From Chromohalobacter sp. 11-W (GTDB lineage Bacteria > Pseudomonadota > Gammaproteobacteria > Pseudomonadales > Halomonadaceae), in contig NZ_JARANZ010000009.1 of the NCBI RefSeq assembly GCF_029889905.1, positions 1-64,000 of the forward strand: 64,000 nucleotides of DNA. Reading direction: 5' to 3'. Position numbers and translations under genes: made by a program. This document shows, piece by piece, positions 17,926-28,378 of the stretch. The notes under the pieces were generated by a model that saw nothing but the letters and a program-made list of their open reading frames with translations, was not told the origin of the DNA and did not search any database. Position 1 is the stretch's first letter. Each line of letters starts with the position of its first letter.

Positions 17926-18756
17926 TCACCGATGACGACACGGGGACAGATTAGGCGATTCTAATGGGAGCCAGTGTCAGTCTGGCCAGTGGGGGATGTA
18001 GGCCATATCGGTCTGGGACGGCATCAAAAAACTCACGGATGCCGCTCATGCCTCACGGCTGGGCCAGTCCCTCAGCGCCGAGCATGGCATGATCCTGGGG
18101 AGCGTTGGCGTACTCGGCGGCATCGCCACCCTGCTCGTGATCGGCATTGGTGTCGCTGCAAGCCTGGTGGTCGGTCTGTTCGTCAGCCTGGTGACCCTGG
18201 TGTTCGGCTACTGGCTGGTCACCCTGGTTGCCCCCTCCGTCGAGATGTGGATCAACCGCAGTTTGGTCGGCCACCATCAAGGCCAGATACAACGCTTCGA
18301 GGACATGGCCTCGGAACAGAGCTCGCTGGAGATGGTGTTTCAGGGGGTGGTGGTAGAATTGTCTTGGAGAGAGGCCAGTCATGCAGGGCCAGGGCCTAGT
18401 TCCGAGAGAGAAATATTATTGAAGTTGAGCGTTCCACATGTCGAGAGATTTGAACTGACCTTCTCTCTTTTCTGTCCTGATGGTAACAAGGAGCTGTACA
18501 GTCATAAAGTTATCAAAACAGAAAATATGGAGACCCCTATAATAGAGAGGGACGTGGCCGATACCAGCTTTGAAGAAGAGAAAAAAGAATACCCTGTGGT
18601 CAAATCTAGAAGGGATAGTTTTTTCTGGAAATGGAAAGGGGTTTTGAAAAACAGGCCCTGTCTGACCAAGTTGTTCTGGACGTGGTTTTTAATGATTTGC
18701 GTGCCAGCAAAGCAAGAAGCCATGATGTGTTCAAGGTGGAGTTTGGTAATGATTAA
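17926..18756 (+). pseudogene. Broken second Tox3-type tip
   Basis: 17926-18000 matches Tox3 at 15991-16070. Sequence equivalent to about 16071-16195 is missing, and from 18003 the match resumes at Tox3 16198 and is nearly identical to about 18362. After that the C-terminal domain is diverged. A stop (17999-18001) lies in the frame. In the 3' part the frame breaks at a run of six T (about 18619-18624); one more T joins it to a tail ending at the TAA 18754-18756. The remnant lacks the toxin N-terminus, so it is an orphan tip like the one at 5742-6707, but decayed. Confidence 0.72.
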
Positions 18757-19601
18757 AATGTTTTTTGTCGCACTTTTTTTATTCTTACACCTTCGACTGT
18801 AAACGCAGATGTTTTGTTTACAGATCCGACGGGGGACGACCTTAACTCATCTTATGAGAAAATTGGAAGGACAAAACTTGAAAGTCAGGTAAAGGAAGGG
18901 GAACCGTCAGCAGAATACATGATGGGAATGATATATTTAAGCGGGGACGATAGGTGGGGCATCGACTCCAACAAAAAGAAGGCGCTCTCATTATTAGAAA
19001 ATGCTTGGGAAGCGGGGGTTATGGACGCTGGATATACACTTTCAACCATGTATTATAAGGGTCAGTCAGTCGATAAAAACTTTTGCAAGGTTAGAAATTT
19101 ACTGCTTAAGTCTGGCGAGGGTGGGTATATTAAGTCGCAAAGAGCTCTTGGTCGTGCATATAAAGGGGAGGTGCTTCAGGATGTTTTTAATAAAAATATT
19201 GAGCAATCCATCTCGTGGTTTAAAAAGGCTGCCAAGAATGGCGACCAACTGTCAGCAGCCAGTCTTTCAGTTATTTATAGAGATGGTGATGGCGTCAAGC
19301 GTAACGATAAGTTATCTTTTGAGTGGAAAAAAAAGCAGCCTCAGTTAAGTACGGAAACTCTCGCCTAGTACAGTTTTTGAAGCTGGCTGAGTTTTACGAG
19401 GAAGGTGTTGGTACTGATAAGAATCTCGTCAAAGCCTATAAATATTTCGATCTAAGTGGCAACGCTGGCGCTGAAGGCAAACATCGTGTCGCCAAGGAAA
19501 TGACCCAGGAACAGATCGACGAGGCTATCCGTCAGTCACAGGCCTGGCAGGAAGAGCATAACGTTCAGGTCGGAGGCGGTCTCATCCGTCGTGCCGATTG
19601 A
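18749..19601 (+). pseudogene. Second Sel1-repeat immunity gene, frameshifted twice
   Basis: A signal peptide begins at 18749 (MIKMFFVAL). The frame breaks at a run of seven T (about 18774-18780); one extra T restores a peptide ending in VNA before DVLFTDPTG, the same junction as in the first Sel1 protein. The Sel1 region then runs in frame from 18814 to about 19335, where a run of eight A would need a ninth to join the last ~85 residues ending at 19601. The C-terminal 60 residues are very similar to the first copy (MTQEQIDEA, HNVQVGGG, IRRAD). The start overlaps the toxin remnant, as in the intact pair. Confidence 0.75.
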
Positions 19602-19730
19602 TACTGGCCTATCGCACCCTTGGCAGTGTCTAGCCAGCATTCGATGAGCAGTCGAACATGGCCTTCGTGTTGTCCAAGTGGCCGGAACCATAATGGGGTC
19701 CGGCCGTTACGACAAGATCATGGCGCTGGT
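19602..19730 (+). repeat. Repeated 3' flank of the Sel1 cassette plus a third Tox3 scrap
   Basis: Both Sel1 genes are followed by the same ~45 bp flank (CCTTGGCAGT, then CTAGCCAGCATTCG) at 17880-17925 and 19602-19645. After the second, 19693-19727 again matches Tox3 (GTCCGGCCGTTACG, then AAGATCATGGCGCTG, compare 15917-15950). The array therefore ended in a further cassette of which only about 40 bp remain. Confidence 0.65.
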
Positions 19731-19771
19731 CGTAATGCGTGCTCGACAACGCCCCAGCATATCCGAAGGTT

Positions 19772-21493
19772 TTATCCCAGCCACCACGACAGCAACAAAA
19801 GTAGCAGCAGCACACCGGCTACGACTTTCCATAGCGTGGCCGGTTGCTGCCATGGCTGGCGGGCTTCGCGGTCGTCGCGGCGCTTGGGCGTGCGTAGGTG
19901 AGAGGCGAACTCGCCCAGGCGGCGAAAGCGCAGCGCACGCTGGGGATCAAGCGCACGCCGCAAAGCGCCATCGAGCTCGGTATCGATGGCGGGATTGTAG
20001 CGCCGAGCGCTGGTGTAGCTCATGCGCTCAAGGTCAGTATGGCTGCGCAACTCGTTGGGCGCCAGCGCATAGGGCTGATGCCCGGTCAACAACCAGTAGA
20101 TGGTCGAGGCCAGCTCGTATTGATCGCTGCGCCGCCCTACTTCGGTATCCAGCGCGTATTCCGGTGCGCTGTGCTCGTTCAACCCCACCTGACGCGCAAG
20201 TTCGCGAGCCCCCTGCTGGCTATCACCTTCGCGCAGGTGACAAGCGCCAAAATCCGTAAGCACCAACCGGCCATGTGAATCGACCATCAGGTTGTCGGGA
20301 TGAATGCTCTGGTGCAGCACATCACGGCGATGCAGCGCCTGCACAGCCTTGACCAATTGACGCGCCAAATCCAGGCGTGCCCCGAGACTGGCCTGGGGAT
20401 GTCGCAACGCCCAATCGCTGAGCGATTCGCCCTTGATATAGTCGACCAGGTAATACTGGTAACGGCGCGGGCGGGATGGCTCCACGATCTTAGGCACGAA
20501 CGGCGAGTTGACGCGCTGCACCACCCACTGCTGAAGCGCGAAATGCTCCTGATAGGCATTGCGCAGCGAAAGCTCAGGGCTAGGCGCTTTCATCACTATC
20601 TCGCGCTCATTGCGCGCATCATGGACACGATAGACGCGCGACTTGGCCGTACGCGACAACACCTCCTGCACTTCAAATCCATCGAGACGCTCACCGGGAG
20701 ATAATTCGGGAGGCACCGGCAAGTCACCATACAACGGCACGGGATGCTCGGGTTCGACTTCCTCGGGCAACCGATCGATGCGCACCAGTTGGAAGCAGAA
20801 TTGGTCTCCACCGTAACCGCGTTCCTGCGCCCGGGACAGCGCCGCCTCGGCCAAGCGCTCGCAGGTCGCATCGAGGTCGCTGACATCGGCACGGATCAAT
20901 TGTACGAAGTCCGAGGGCAACAAGGTGCCGCGCACAGCCTGGGTAGTGAACAGGAAAAGATCGCCCTGCTTGAGCGAATCCGTCACGTAATCGATGTCGA
21001 GGCTACCGTCCATGCCCAACGCACGTGACGGATAGCGGTAGCCGCCCAGGTCGGTGACATGATCGCGGGACATTTGCTCGAATTCGGCGCCCCGCAGGCG
21101 GAACACCAGCGTGTCCCCCATATGAAAGAGATGCACCTCACGATGACGGAACACCATGGCCGACAGTGAACAGATATAACTGCCGCCTTCGATGTAGGCG
21201 CTTTGGCTATAGCTCCAACCATTCAGGGCACGCAGCACGCGGTGCGCCGATGTCTTGACGTCCCAATGCTCCGGCGTTGAGTAGTAATCGGCGAGAAAGC
21301 CCCGTACGCTCAGGTCTCCGGCCTGCTTGGCGATAGCATTACGCCAGGTGGAGTCACTAATCAGGGCGCAGGCGCCCTTGGCGGACAATTGCGAACCGCC
21401 GGGTATCTGCACCGACATCGAACTGCGATGGCGACGCCGATCCGGTGCCACGAATGCCTGACCGAAGCTGATAGAAAGGCTGCTTTCCGTCAA
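19772..21493 (-). CDS. PP2C phosphatase/protein kinase fusion with degraded active sites, C-terminal membrane anchor
   Basis: I place the start at TTG 21493 because AAGGAG lies 8 bases before it and the first residues (SLSISFGQA) match the family start; this gives 573 residues. The N-terminal ~240 residues resemble a PP2C-type phosphatase (DYYST, VKTSAHRVLRALN, GDTLVFRLR). The middle is a Ser/Thr kinase fold (MKAP lysine, LTDFGA, APEY), and the C-terminus is one membrane helix. Key residues are altered. The kinase catalytic loop reads HQSIHPDN, so the usual Asp is Ser396 and the usual Lys/Arg is His. The phosphatase lacks a recognisable N-terminal Asn-x-Asp and has DS where DG is usual. It may be a signalling scaffold or a very atypical enzyme. 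It is divergent from ppa, and its 3' end faces the T6SS island. Confidence 0.75.
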   Translation of the reverse strand: MTESSLSISFGQAFVAPDRRRHRSSMSVQIPGGSQLSAKGACALISDSTWRNAIAKQAGDLSVRGFLADYYSTPEHWDVKTSAHRVLRALNGWSYSQSAYIEGGSYICSLSAMVFRHREVHLFHMGDTLVFRLRGAEFEQMSRDHVTDLGGYRYPSRALGMDGSLDIDYVTDSLKQGDLFLFTTQAVRGTLLPSDFVQLIRADVSDLDATCERLAEAALSRAQERGYGGDQFCFQLVRIDRLPEEVEPEHPVPLYGDLPVPPELSPGERLDGFEVQEVLSRTAKSRVYRVHDARNEREIVMKAPSPELSLRNAYQEHFALQQWVVQRVNSPFVPKIVEPSRPRRYQYYLVDYIKGESLSDWALRHPQASLGARLDLARQLVKAVQALHRRDVLHQSIHPDNLMVDSHGRLVLTDFGACHLREGDSQQGARELARQVGLNEHSAPEYALDTEVGRRSDQYELASTIYWLLTGHQPYALAPNELRSHTDLERMSYTSARRYNPAIDTELDGALRRALDPQRALRFRRLGEFASHLRTPKRRDDREARQPWQQPATLWKVVAGVLLLLLLLSWWLG

Positions 21494-21680
21494 CGATCGT
21501 CTCCTTGTCGATGATGATGAGACGGATAATTCCCGTGTTCGCTGAGCATGACAACGCAAGACGACGATTGCATGATGCCATTTACATCCCACGTCGGTTG
21601 GTAAACGCCGGACGCTACTCGTATAATTTCTCGGATTTTCCCCCGCTGGTGTTCAACCTGCAAACCGCAAGGACTCGACG

Positions 21681-22211
21681 ATGAGTTTCAAAAACATTCC
21701 CGCAGGCAAGGATCTTCCCAACGACGTCTATGTGGCGATCGAGATCCCCGCCAATCACGCGCCGATCAAGTATGAGATCGACAAGGACATGGACGCGCTG
21801 GTCGTCGACCGCTTCATGGCTACGCCGATGTTTTATCCCGCCAATTACGGCTTCATCAATAACACCTTGGCTGACGATGGCGATCCGCTCGACGCTTTGG
21901 TAGTGACTCCGTATCCGGTGCAGCCGGGGAGCGTAATTCGTGCGCGCCCGGTCGGCGTACTCAACATGTCCGATGAAGCCGGCGAAGACGCCAAGCTGGT
22001 CTGCGTTCCGCACTCCAAGCTGAGCGCACTGTATGACGACGTGCAGGAAGTCACCGACTTGCCCGAGCTGCTGCGCCAGCAAATCGCGCATTTCTTCGAG
22101 AACTACAAGGATCTCGAGAAAGGCAAATGGGTGAAGATCGATTCTTGGGACGGCGCCGACGCTGCCCGCAAGGCGATCGAGAAAGCAGCCGACGCTTATA
22201 CCAAAGCCTGA
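21681..22211 (+). CDS. ppa: Inorganic pyrophosphatase (class I)
   Basis: This 176-residue protein has the size and motifs of the bacterial hexameric family I enzyme: [16 protein letters not shown] near the N-terminus, the FYPANYGFI motif and the DGDPLDALV signature with metal-binding aspartates, followed by EAGEDAKLV. It hydrolyses pyrophosphate to phosphate in the cytoplasm and so drives biosynthetic reactions. It is transcribed away from the kinase-like gene and ends before a strong hairpin. Confidence 0.97.
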   Translation: MSFKNIPAGKDLPNDVYVAIEIPANHAPIKYEIDKDMDALVVDRFMATPMFYPANYGFINNTLADDGDPLDALVVTPYPVQPGSVIRARPVGVLNMSDEAGEDAKLVCVPHSKLSALYDDVQEVTDLPELLRQQIAHFFENYKDLEKGKWVKIDSWDGADAARKAIEKAADAYTKA

Positions 22212-22232
22212 AGCGTTCGCCGCCAGCCCAAC

Positions 22233-22268
22233 AACACCCCGCGCCGGACATACCGACGCGGGGTGTTT
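22233..22268. terminator. Bidirectional rho-independent terminator between ppa and the DUF2333 gene
   Basis: AACACCCCGCG (22233-22243) pairs with CGCGGGGTGTT (22257-22267), followed by T on the plus strand and preceded by an AACAACA tract, usable by both convergent genes. Confidence 0.8.
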
Positions 22269-22277
22269 CAGTGAGGG

Positions 22278-23288
22278 CTATTGCGACCCGAGATCGCTGC
22301 GTATCTCTTGAATCAATTGCGATGCCCGCAACGTGTAGTTGGCCATCATCAGCGAGTGATTGGCAAAGATGCCAAAGCCACTGCCATTGAGCACCACCGG
22401 ACTCCAAACGCGTGCCTGCGAAGCTTCGAGCTCATCGATCAGACGATCATACGTCTTGCCGACCCCGGCCTCCTCGATGGCCGGCGCAAAGTCACGCTTG
22501 GCCGCCTTGAGCAGGTGCAGCAAGGCCCAGGTATTGCCGCGCGCTTCGAAGAAGACGTTGTCGATGCGCCACCACGGGGTGCTCTCGCCATCCTCGCCGG
22601 TTTCGATATCGGCGCTGCGACGCTCGGCGCCTCCCACACTCGCCGCCAGACGCTGCGTCTGCTGGTCGAGACGAGTCTGCACGCGATCCAGCCAGGCAGC
22701 CAATGCCGGGGCGTCCGGTGAGAAATCCGCCTGCTGCTCACTCAGACGCCCCAAGTAATCGCGCAGCGCCTCGCGCGCCTCTTGGTAACGTCCTTCTGCT
22801 GACGGAAAACGCCAAGCGTCACTGCGCGTAGCCAGGGCATCGACGGCTTGCTGCACATCATCATCGTCACTGGCGATGGGATCATTGAGGGTCGCGCTCA
22901 TGGCCCGCACTTGCCCAAGTACGCCATGCTCCCAGCTCGGCATGTTATCCAGCCACAGCCCCGGCGGTGCGATATCGTTGCGCAAATAGCCACCGGGCTT
23001 GTCGAGCAAGCTGCCGAGAAGCGTCAAGGTGGTGGCGGTTACGGTCTCGCCAGGCCGAGGGGCGGTCGACGCGGCCTCGGCACCGGACGACTGCGAGGCA
23101 CCACGCTGCACGCCCACCGCATCATCGACGTTGAAATCGTCGGGCCGCTGACTCCACCAGACACCCAGCGCCACGCAGACCACGAGGTAAATGACCAGCA
23201 AGGCAACCAGGGGCTTCCAGATCCAGCCATACTGGGGCGATTCCAAAACATTGCGCTGGTGACGCTCACGCTTGCGAAAAAGAGCCAT
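22278..23288 (-). CDS. DUF2333 family membrane-anchored protein
   Basis: The start at 23288 (MALFRKRERH) is chosen because AAGGA precedes it at the right distance; upstream codons of the longer frame are not protein-like. The 336 residues begin with a short basic tail and one membrane helix (about 25-45, LVALLVIYLVVCVALGVWW). A periplasmic part follows with motifs I associate with DUF2333: GGYLRNDIAPPG, DNMPSWEHGVLGQVRAM, VFFEARGNTWALLHLL and the C-terminal NHSLMMANYTLRASQLI. The function is unknown to me. It is convergent with ppa and divergent from aroQ. Confidence 0.85.
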   Translation of the reverse strand: MALFRKRERHQRNVLESPQYGWIWKPLVALLVIYLVVCVALGVWWSQRPDDFNVDDAVGVQRGASQSSGAEAASTAPRPGETVTATTLTLLGSLLDKPGGYLRNDIAPPGLWLDNMPSWEHGVLGQVRAMSATLNDPIASDDDDVQQAVDALATRSDAWRFPSAEGRYQEAREALRDYLGRLSEQQADFSPDAPALAAWLDRVQTRLDQQTQRLAASVGGAERRSADIETGEDGESTPWWRIDNVFFEARGNTWALLHLLKAAKRDFAPAIEEAGVGKTYDRLIDELEASQARVWSPVVLNGSGFGIFANHSLMMANYTLRASQLIQEIRSDLGSQ

Positions 23289-23503
23289 AAGACGTCCTTG
23301 TGATGAAGTTGAGGGCAATGACTTCCATCCTATCATGCAGTGGCGTTTTTGCTTGTGCCAACGCAAACTAGACAGCCCGCCCGTTTTTGGGCAAACTCCG
23401 CCCACACTAACGATATATGGCACCAGCGGCGGCATTTTGCGTGATCGTGCCGTGATCTAAGCCAATCCTGAACAGGTTAACAGCGTCGATCAGGACCCAT
23501 GAC

Positions 23504-23941
23504 ATGGCGAAGCTTCTCGTACTCAACGGCCCTAACCTCAACCTGCTCGGCACCCGCGAGCCAGGCGTTTACGGCACCACCACCCTCGAGGACATTCGTC
23601 TGCGCCTGACTCAGCGCGCCTCTGATGCCGGCCATCGACTCGATTGGCTACAGTCCAACGCCGAGCACTTACTGGTCGAGCGTGTGCATGCGGCGCGTGA
23701 CGACGGCACCGACTTCATCCTGCTCAACCCGGCCGCCTTTACGCATACCAGCGTTGCCTTGCGCGACGCGCTCACGGGTGTCGCCATCCCTTTTATCGAG
23801 TTGCATCTTTCCAACGTGCATGCGCGCGAACCGTTTCGCGCGCATTCGTATTTTTCGGATGTTGCTCGCGGCGTCATCGCCGGATTCGGCGCCGACAGTT
23901 ACGAGCTTGCCCTGGAGGCCGCGCTACGCCAGCTCGGCTGA
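23504..23941 (+). CDS. aroQ: Type II 3-dehydroquinate dehydratase
   Basis: 145 residues, typical for the dodecameric type II enzyme. The N-terminal [17 protein letters not shown] carries the catalytic region including the YG tyrosine; [17 protein letters not shown] and the C-terminal [15 protein letters not shown] with its histidine are the other signatures. It converts 3-dehydroquinate to 3-dehydroshikimate in aromatic amino acid synthesis. It leads the aroQ-accB-accC arrangement common in gammaproteobacteria, with 62 bp to accB. Confidence 0.97.
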   Translation: MAKLLVLNGPNLNLLGTREPGVYGTTTLEDIRLRLTQRASDAGHRLDWLQSNAEHLLVERVHAARDDGTDFILLNPAAFTHTSVALRDALTGVAIPFIELHLSNVHAREPFRAHSYFSDVARGVIAGFGADSYELALEAALRQLG

Positions 23942-24003
23942 CAGCGCCCACGCTCCGATGGCAAATCACGCCACCTCACATTCACATTGATCGAGACAGG
24001 CTT

Positions 24004-24468
24004 ATGGATATTCGCAAGGTCAAGAAACTCATCGAACTCCTGGAAGAGTCCAATATCAGCGAGATCGAAATCCAGGAAGGCGAGGAATCCGTCCGTATCA
24101 GCCGCCACACCGGTGGCTTCAGCGCACCGCCCGCGGCGCAGGCCCCCGCGCCAGCCGTAGCGCCCGCATCCGCCCCCACCGCGCCGAGCGAAGCAGCCGC
24201 GCCAGCGGCCGAGGCGGCACCCGCGCAGCCCAGCGGCCATCCGGTGACCTCGCCCATGGTAGGTACCTTCTATCGCTCGCCAGCACCGGGCGCGAAAGCC
24301 TTCGTGGAAGTCGGCCAAAGCGTCAAGAAGGGCGAGACCGTGTGCATCGTCGAGGCCATGAAGATGATGAACCAGATCGAGGCCGACCAGGATGGCGTGA
24401 TCGAAGCCATCATGGTCGAGGACGGCGAACCGGTCGAATTCGACCAGCCGATGGTCATCATCTCTTGA
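24004..24468 (+). CDS. accB: Biotin carboxyl carrier protein of acetyl-CoA carboxylase
   Basis: The 154 residues consist of an N-terminal helical segment ([15 protein letters not shown]), an Ala/Pro-rich linker (about 40-80) and a C-terminal biotinyl domain with [11 protein letters not shown], whose first lysine of the MKM motif is the biotin site. It carries CO2 from AccC to the AccAD transferase in the first step of fatty acid synthesis. It is followed after 70 bp by accC. Confidence 0.97.
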   Translation: MDIRKVKKLIELLEESNISEIEIQEGEESVRISRHTGGFSAPPAAQAPAPAVAPASAPTAPSEAAAPAAEAAPAQPSGHPVTSPMVGTFYRSPAPGAKAFVEVGQSVKKGETVCIVEAMKMMNQIEADQDGVIEAIMVEDGEPVEFDQPMVIIS

Positions 24469-24538
24469 AGCCGTTTGCGATCGCCCTTGGCGGTCGATCG
24501 CGAAACGCTTCCGAGCTTACATAGAGACGGACGACACT

Positions 24539-25885
24539 ATGTTGGACAAGGTACTCATCGCCAACCGTGGCGAGATCGCTCTTCGCATACTGCGCGCCTG
24601 CAAGGAACTGGGCATCAAGACCGTGGCGGTGCACTCCAAGGCGGACCGTGACCTCATGCACGTGCGCCTGGCTGACGAAGCCGTGTGCATCGGGCCGGCC
24701 TCCTCCGCGCAATCGTATCTGAATATCCCTGCGCTGATCAGTGCCGCCGAGGTCACCGATTCCAGCGCCATCCATCCCGGCTATGGCTTTCTCTCCGAGA
24801 ACGCCAACTTCGCCGAACAGGTCGAGCGTTCGGGCTTCGTATTTGTCGGCCCGCGTGCCGAAACCATCCGTATGATGGGTGACAAGGTCAGTGCTATTTC
24901 GGCGATGAAGGCAGCCGGCGTACCCACCGTGCCCGGCTCCGATGGCCCGCTCCCCGAAGATAACGACGAGGCCATACTGGCTACCGCGCAACGCATCGGC
25001 TATCCGGTCATCATCAAGGCAGCTGCCGGCGGTGGCGGGCGCGGCATGCGCGTGGTGCATAGCGAGGACAGCCTGCTCTCCTCGGTCAGCGTGACGCGCA
25101 ACGAGGCCAATGCCTCGTTCGGTGACGGCACGCTGTACATGGAAAAGTTCCTCGAGAACCCGCGCCACGTCGAGGTGCAGGTGCTTGCCGACGGCCAGGG
25201 CAATGCCATTCATCTCTACGATCGCGATTGCTCCCTGCAGCGCCGCCATCAGAAGGTGCTTGAAGAAGCCCCAGCACCTCATCTCGATCCCCAGGCCCGC
25301 GAGAACGTTTTCAAGGCCTGCATCGATGCCTGCATCGAGATCAACTACCGTGGTGCTGGAACCTTCGAGTTTCTGTACGAAAACGGCCAGTTCTTCTTCA
25401 TCGAGATGAACACGCGCGTTCAGGTCGAACACCCGGTCTCCGAAATGGTCACCGGCGTAGACATCGTCAAGGAACAGCTACGTATTGCTTCCGGCTTGCC
25501 GTTGTCGATCACCCAGGATGATGTTCAGCTCAACGGACACGCCTTCGAGTGCCGGATCAACGCCGAAGACTCGCGCACCTTCATGCCTTCGCCCGGCAAG
25601 ATCGATCTCTACCACGCGCCGGGTGGTCTGGGCGTGCGCATGGATTCGCATATTTACACCGGCTATAGCGTACCACCGCATTACGACTCTCTGCTTGGCA
25701 AGTTGATCACTTGGGGCGCCAGTCGCGAGACCGCGTTGACGCGCATGCGCAATGCCCTCGACGAGCTGCTCGTCGAAGGCATCAAGACCAATATCGACCT
25801 ACAGAAGGATCTGGTCCGCGATAGCGCGTTCCAGCAAGGCGGGGTAAACATTCACTACCTCGAGAAGAAGCTTGGCCTGACCTGA
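24539..25885 (+). CDS. accC: Biotin carboxylase subunit of acetyl-CoA carboxylase
   Basis: 448 residues, the usual length. N-terminal [36 protein letters not shown], the glycine-rich ATP loop [12 protein letters not shown], and [27 protein letters not shown] with catalytic Glu and Arg are all present. It carboxylates the biotin on AccB using ATP and bicarbonate. It is co-directional with aroQ and accB and probably in one transcript. Confidence 0.98.
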   Translation: MLDKVLIANRGEIALRILRACKELGIKTVAVHSKADRDLMHVRLADEAVCIGPASSAQSYLNIPALISAAEVTDSSAIHPGYGFLSENANFAEQVERSGFVFVGPRAETIRMMGDKVSAISAMKAAGVPTVPGSDGPLPEDNDEAILATAQRIGYPVIIKAAAGGGGRGMRVVHSEDSLLSSVSVTRNEANASFGDGTLYMEKFLENPRHVEVQVLADGQGNAIHLYDRDCSLQRRHQKVLEEAPAPHLDPQARENVFKACIDACIEINYRGAGTFEFLYENGQFFFIEMNTRVQVEHPVSEMVTGVDIVKEQLRIASGLPLSITQDDVQLNGHAFECRINAEDSRTFMPSPGKIDLYHAPGGLGVRMDSHIYTGYSVPPHYDSLLGKLITWGASRETALTRMRNALDELLVEGIKTNIDLQKDLVRDSAFQQGGVNIHYLEKKLGLT

Positions 25886-25953
25886 TCAGCCCTCGCGACT
25901 CGACACGGGGCGGCCTTGGCCGTCCCGTTTGCGTTGATGCTCAAGGAGACTTC

Positions 25954-26853
25954 ATGCCCTGGCTGCAACTCAAGGCACACATCGCCCCGCAGCATGCCGA
26001 AACCTTGGAAGAGCTGCTGCTGGCCGAAGGTGCTCAGGCCATCACCCTGCAGGACGCTTACGACGACCCCGTCTTCGAACCCGAAAGCGGCACTACGCCG
26101 CTGTGGGATGAGACCGTGCTGACCGGTCTCTACGACGACTTGGAAGACATCGAGCCGATGCTCGATCGAGTCCGCCAACAGTGGGCCGCCGAGATGGCCG
26201 ACGAGCCCTGCCCCGAAATCGATTACGAGCTGCTCGCCGATCGTGATTGGGAGCGCGAGTGGATGGACGATTTCACCCCGCTCAAGATGGGCGAACGGCT
26301 GTGGGTGGTGCCCAGTTGGCATGCCGCCCCTGAGCCCGATGCCGTCAATCTGCTGCTCGACCCCGGCCTGGCCTTCGGCACCGGTACCCACCCTACCACC
26401 GCATTGTGCCTCGGCTGGCTCGACGGCCTCGATCTCGGTGCGAGCAACGTGCTGGATTTCGGCTGTGGCTCCGGCATCCTCGCCATCGCCGCGCTCAAGC
26501 TGGGAGCCGATCACGCCACGGGCACCGATATCGATCCGCAGGCCCTGCAAGCGAGCCGTGAAAACGCCCAGCGTAATGCCATCGACGATGAGCGTTTGTC
26601 GCTTTGCTATCCTGAGCGGCTCGCGGCACAACGCTACGAGGTAGTGGTCGCCAACATACTCGCCGGCCCCCTGGTCGAACTGGCACCGACGCTTTGCGCC
26701 CACCTCGCCCCCCGCGGTCGCCTCGCCTTATCAGGTATTCTCGCGGGGCAGGCCGAGGAGGTGATGGACGCCTATCGCGCCCAGGGCATCGACCTCGACA
26801 CCCCTTGTGAACGTGAAGGCTGGGTGCGCATCACCGGTGTCGCCGCCTCATGA
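25954..26853 (+). CDS. prmA: Ribosomal protein L11 methyltransferase
   Basis: This 299-residue protein has the PrmA-specific N-terminal substrate domain and a class I SAM-dependent methyltransferase domain: [38 protein letters not shown] and NILAGPL. It trimethylates ribosomal protein L11. The ATG at 25954 follows AAGGAGA. Position behind accC and ahead of dusB-fis is the common order in this group. Confidence 0.96.
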   Translation: MPWLQLKAHIAPQHAETLEELLLAEGAQAITLQDAYDDPVFEPESGTTPLWDETVLTGLYDDLEDIEPMLDRVRQQWAAEMADEPCPEIDYELLADRDWEREWMDDFTPLKMGERLWVVPSWHAAPEPDAVNLLLDPGLAFGTGTHPTTALCLGWLDGLDLGASNVLDFGCGSGILAIAALKLGADHATGTDIDPQALQASRENAQRNAIDDERLSLCYPERLAAQRYEVVVANILAGPLVELAPTLCAHLAPRGRLALSGILAGQAEEVMDAYRAQGIDLDTPCEREGWVRITGVAAS

Positions 26854-26950
26854 TGAAGGGCTGCCACGCCGGGGGCGACGAAAAGCCCCTTCAAGAACAT
26901 CGTTCTGGCGGCTATCATAAGCCCCTTTCACTACCTAGACCCGTCTCGTG

Positions 26951-27982
26951 ATGCCGACCCACGTCTCATCTCCGGTGACGCCGTTGCCGCGCATCGGCCC
27001 TTACGCACTGCCCAACCGGGCGATTCTCGCGCCTATGGCGGGCGTGACCGATCGTCCGTTCAGGCAATTGTGCCGAGAGCTCGGCGCGGGCCTGGTCGTC
27101 TCGGAAATGGTCACCGCCGACGCGCGCCTATGGCATACCCGTAAGTCGCGGCAACGTCTCGATCATGCCGGCGAGCCCGGCCCACGCGATGTACAGATCG
27201 CTGGCGGCGACCCGGAAATGCTCGCCGAAGCCGCGCGGCTCAATGTCGCGCAAGGCGCCGAGATCGTCGATATCAACATGGGCTGCCCGGCCAAGAAGGT
27301 TTGCAACAAGGCTGCCGGCTCCGCGTTGCTGCGCGACGAGCGCTTGGTCGCGGCCATTCTCGAGAGTGTCGTTGCGGCCGTGGATGTCCCGGTGACATTG
27401 AAGATTCGTACCGGATGGTGCTCGGAGTCACGCAACGGCATACGCGTGGCGCAGTTGGCCGAGGCCGCCGGTATTCAGGCACTCGCGGTGCATGGTCGTA
27501 CCCGCGAGCAGCGTTACCGCGGCGACGCCGAATACGACACCATCGCTTCTATCAAGCAAGCGGTGTCGCTGCCGATATTCGCCAATGGCGATATCGACAG
27601 CGCCGAGAAAGCCGCCCATGTCCTCGACTACACTAAAGCCGACGCGGTCATGATCGGACGCGGCGCCCAAGGCAATCCGTGGATCTTTCGCGAGATCGAA
27701 CACTACTTACGTACCGGTGACACCCTGGCACGCCCGACGCCCGCAGAAATCGCCGCCGTGATGCACCGTCATCTCGAGGCACTGCATGCCTTTTACGGTG
27801 AGCACATGGGGGTGCGCATCGCACGCAAGCATGTGGGCTGGTATCTCGCCACTCGCCCACAAGCAGCGGCATTGCGCGCACGCTTCAACGTTCTGGAACA
27901 GCCCTCGGCCCAACACCGCTTCGTGGATACGCTCGCTCACGACGCACCGGCGTTGGCCTCAAATGGAAGCAATGCAGCATGA
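26951..27982 (+). CDS. dusB: tRNA-dihydrouridine synthase B
   Basis: About 343 residues. GTG 26948 directly precedes ATG 26951, and either could start it. Flavin-dependent TIM barrel with [21 protein letters not shown], the catalytic cysteine in [18 protein letters not shown], and [13 protein letters not shown]. It reduces uridines in tRNA D-loops. Its stop overlaps the fis start (ATGA), the classical dusB-fis operon. Confidence 0.96.
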   Translation: MPTHVSSPVTPLPRIGPYALPNRAILAPMAGVTDRPFRQLCRELGAGLVVSEMVTADARLWHTRKSRQRLDHAGEPGPRDVQIAGGDPEMLAEAARLNVAQGAEIVDINMGCPAKKVCNKAAGSALLRDERLVAAILESVVAAVDVPVTLKIRTGWCSESRNGIRVAQLAEAAGIQALAVHGRTREQRYRGDAEYDTIASIKQAVSLPIFANGDIDSAEKAAHVLDYTKADAVMIGRGAQGNPWIFREIEHYLRTGDTLARPTPAEIAAVMHRHLEALHAFYGEHMGVRIARKHVGWYLATRPQAAALRARFNVLEQPSAQHRFVDTLAHDAPALASNGSNAA

Positions 27983-28278
27983 CCAGCAGGCAAGCATTTC
28001 CCATCGATCAGAATACGCTCGATGCCAGCGCCACGGCATCGCCAGCGCATCAGCAAACCTTGCGTGAGTCGGTCGAGCTCGCCATGCAGCGCTACTTCGG
28101 CCACCTGGATGGCGAAACGGTCAGCGACCTTTATGGCATGGTGCTGACTGAGGTCGAAGTGCCCTTGCTTGAGGCTGTGATGCGCTATGCCGACGGCAAT
28201 CAGACACGCGCCGCCGACATGCTGGGCCTCAATCGCGGCACACTGCGCAAGAAGCTCAAGCAGTACGACCTGATCTGA
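27979..28278 (+). CDS. fis: Nucleoid protein and transcription factor Fis
   Basis: 99 residues, the normal size. The C-terminal helix-turn-helix [26 protein letters not shown] is the Fis DNA-binding motif. Fis bends DNA and activates rRNA and other growth-linked promoters. Translationally coupled to dusB by a 4 bp overlap. Confidence 0.98.
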   Translation: MTSRQAFPIDQNTLDASATASPAHQQTLRESVELAMQRYFGHLDGETVSDLYGMVLTEVEVPLLEAVMRYADGNQTRAADMLGLNRGTLRKKLKQYDLI

Positions 28279-28297
28279 TTCCAAACCGATCTGACAG

Positions 28298-28320
28298 GGG
28301 CGCCCTCGCCGGGCGCCCTT
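28298..28320 (+). terminator. Hairpin after fis
   Basis: GGGCGCCC-TCGCC-GGGCGCCC, a GC-rich stem 19 bp after the fis stop. The T-run is weak (TTCACGTTT), so termination may be partial. Confidence 0.5.
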
Positions 28321-28378
28321 CACGTTTCATGCTACTGTCTGGCGTCAATCGTCCCTCACCTTTCAAGAGTGGAGCCCC

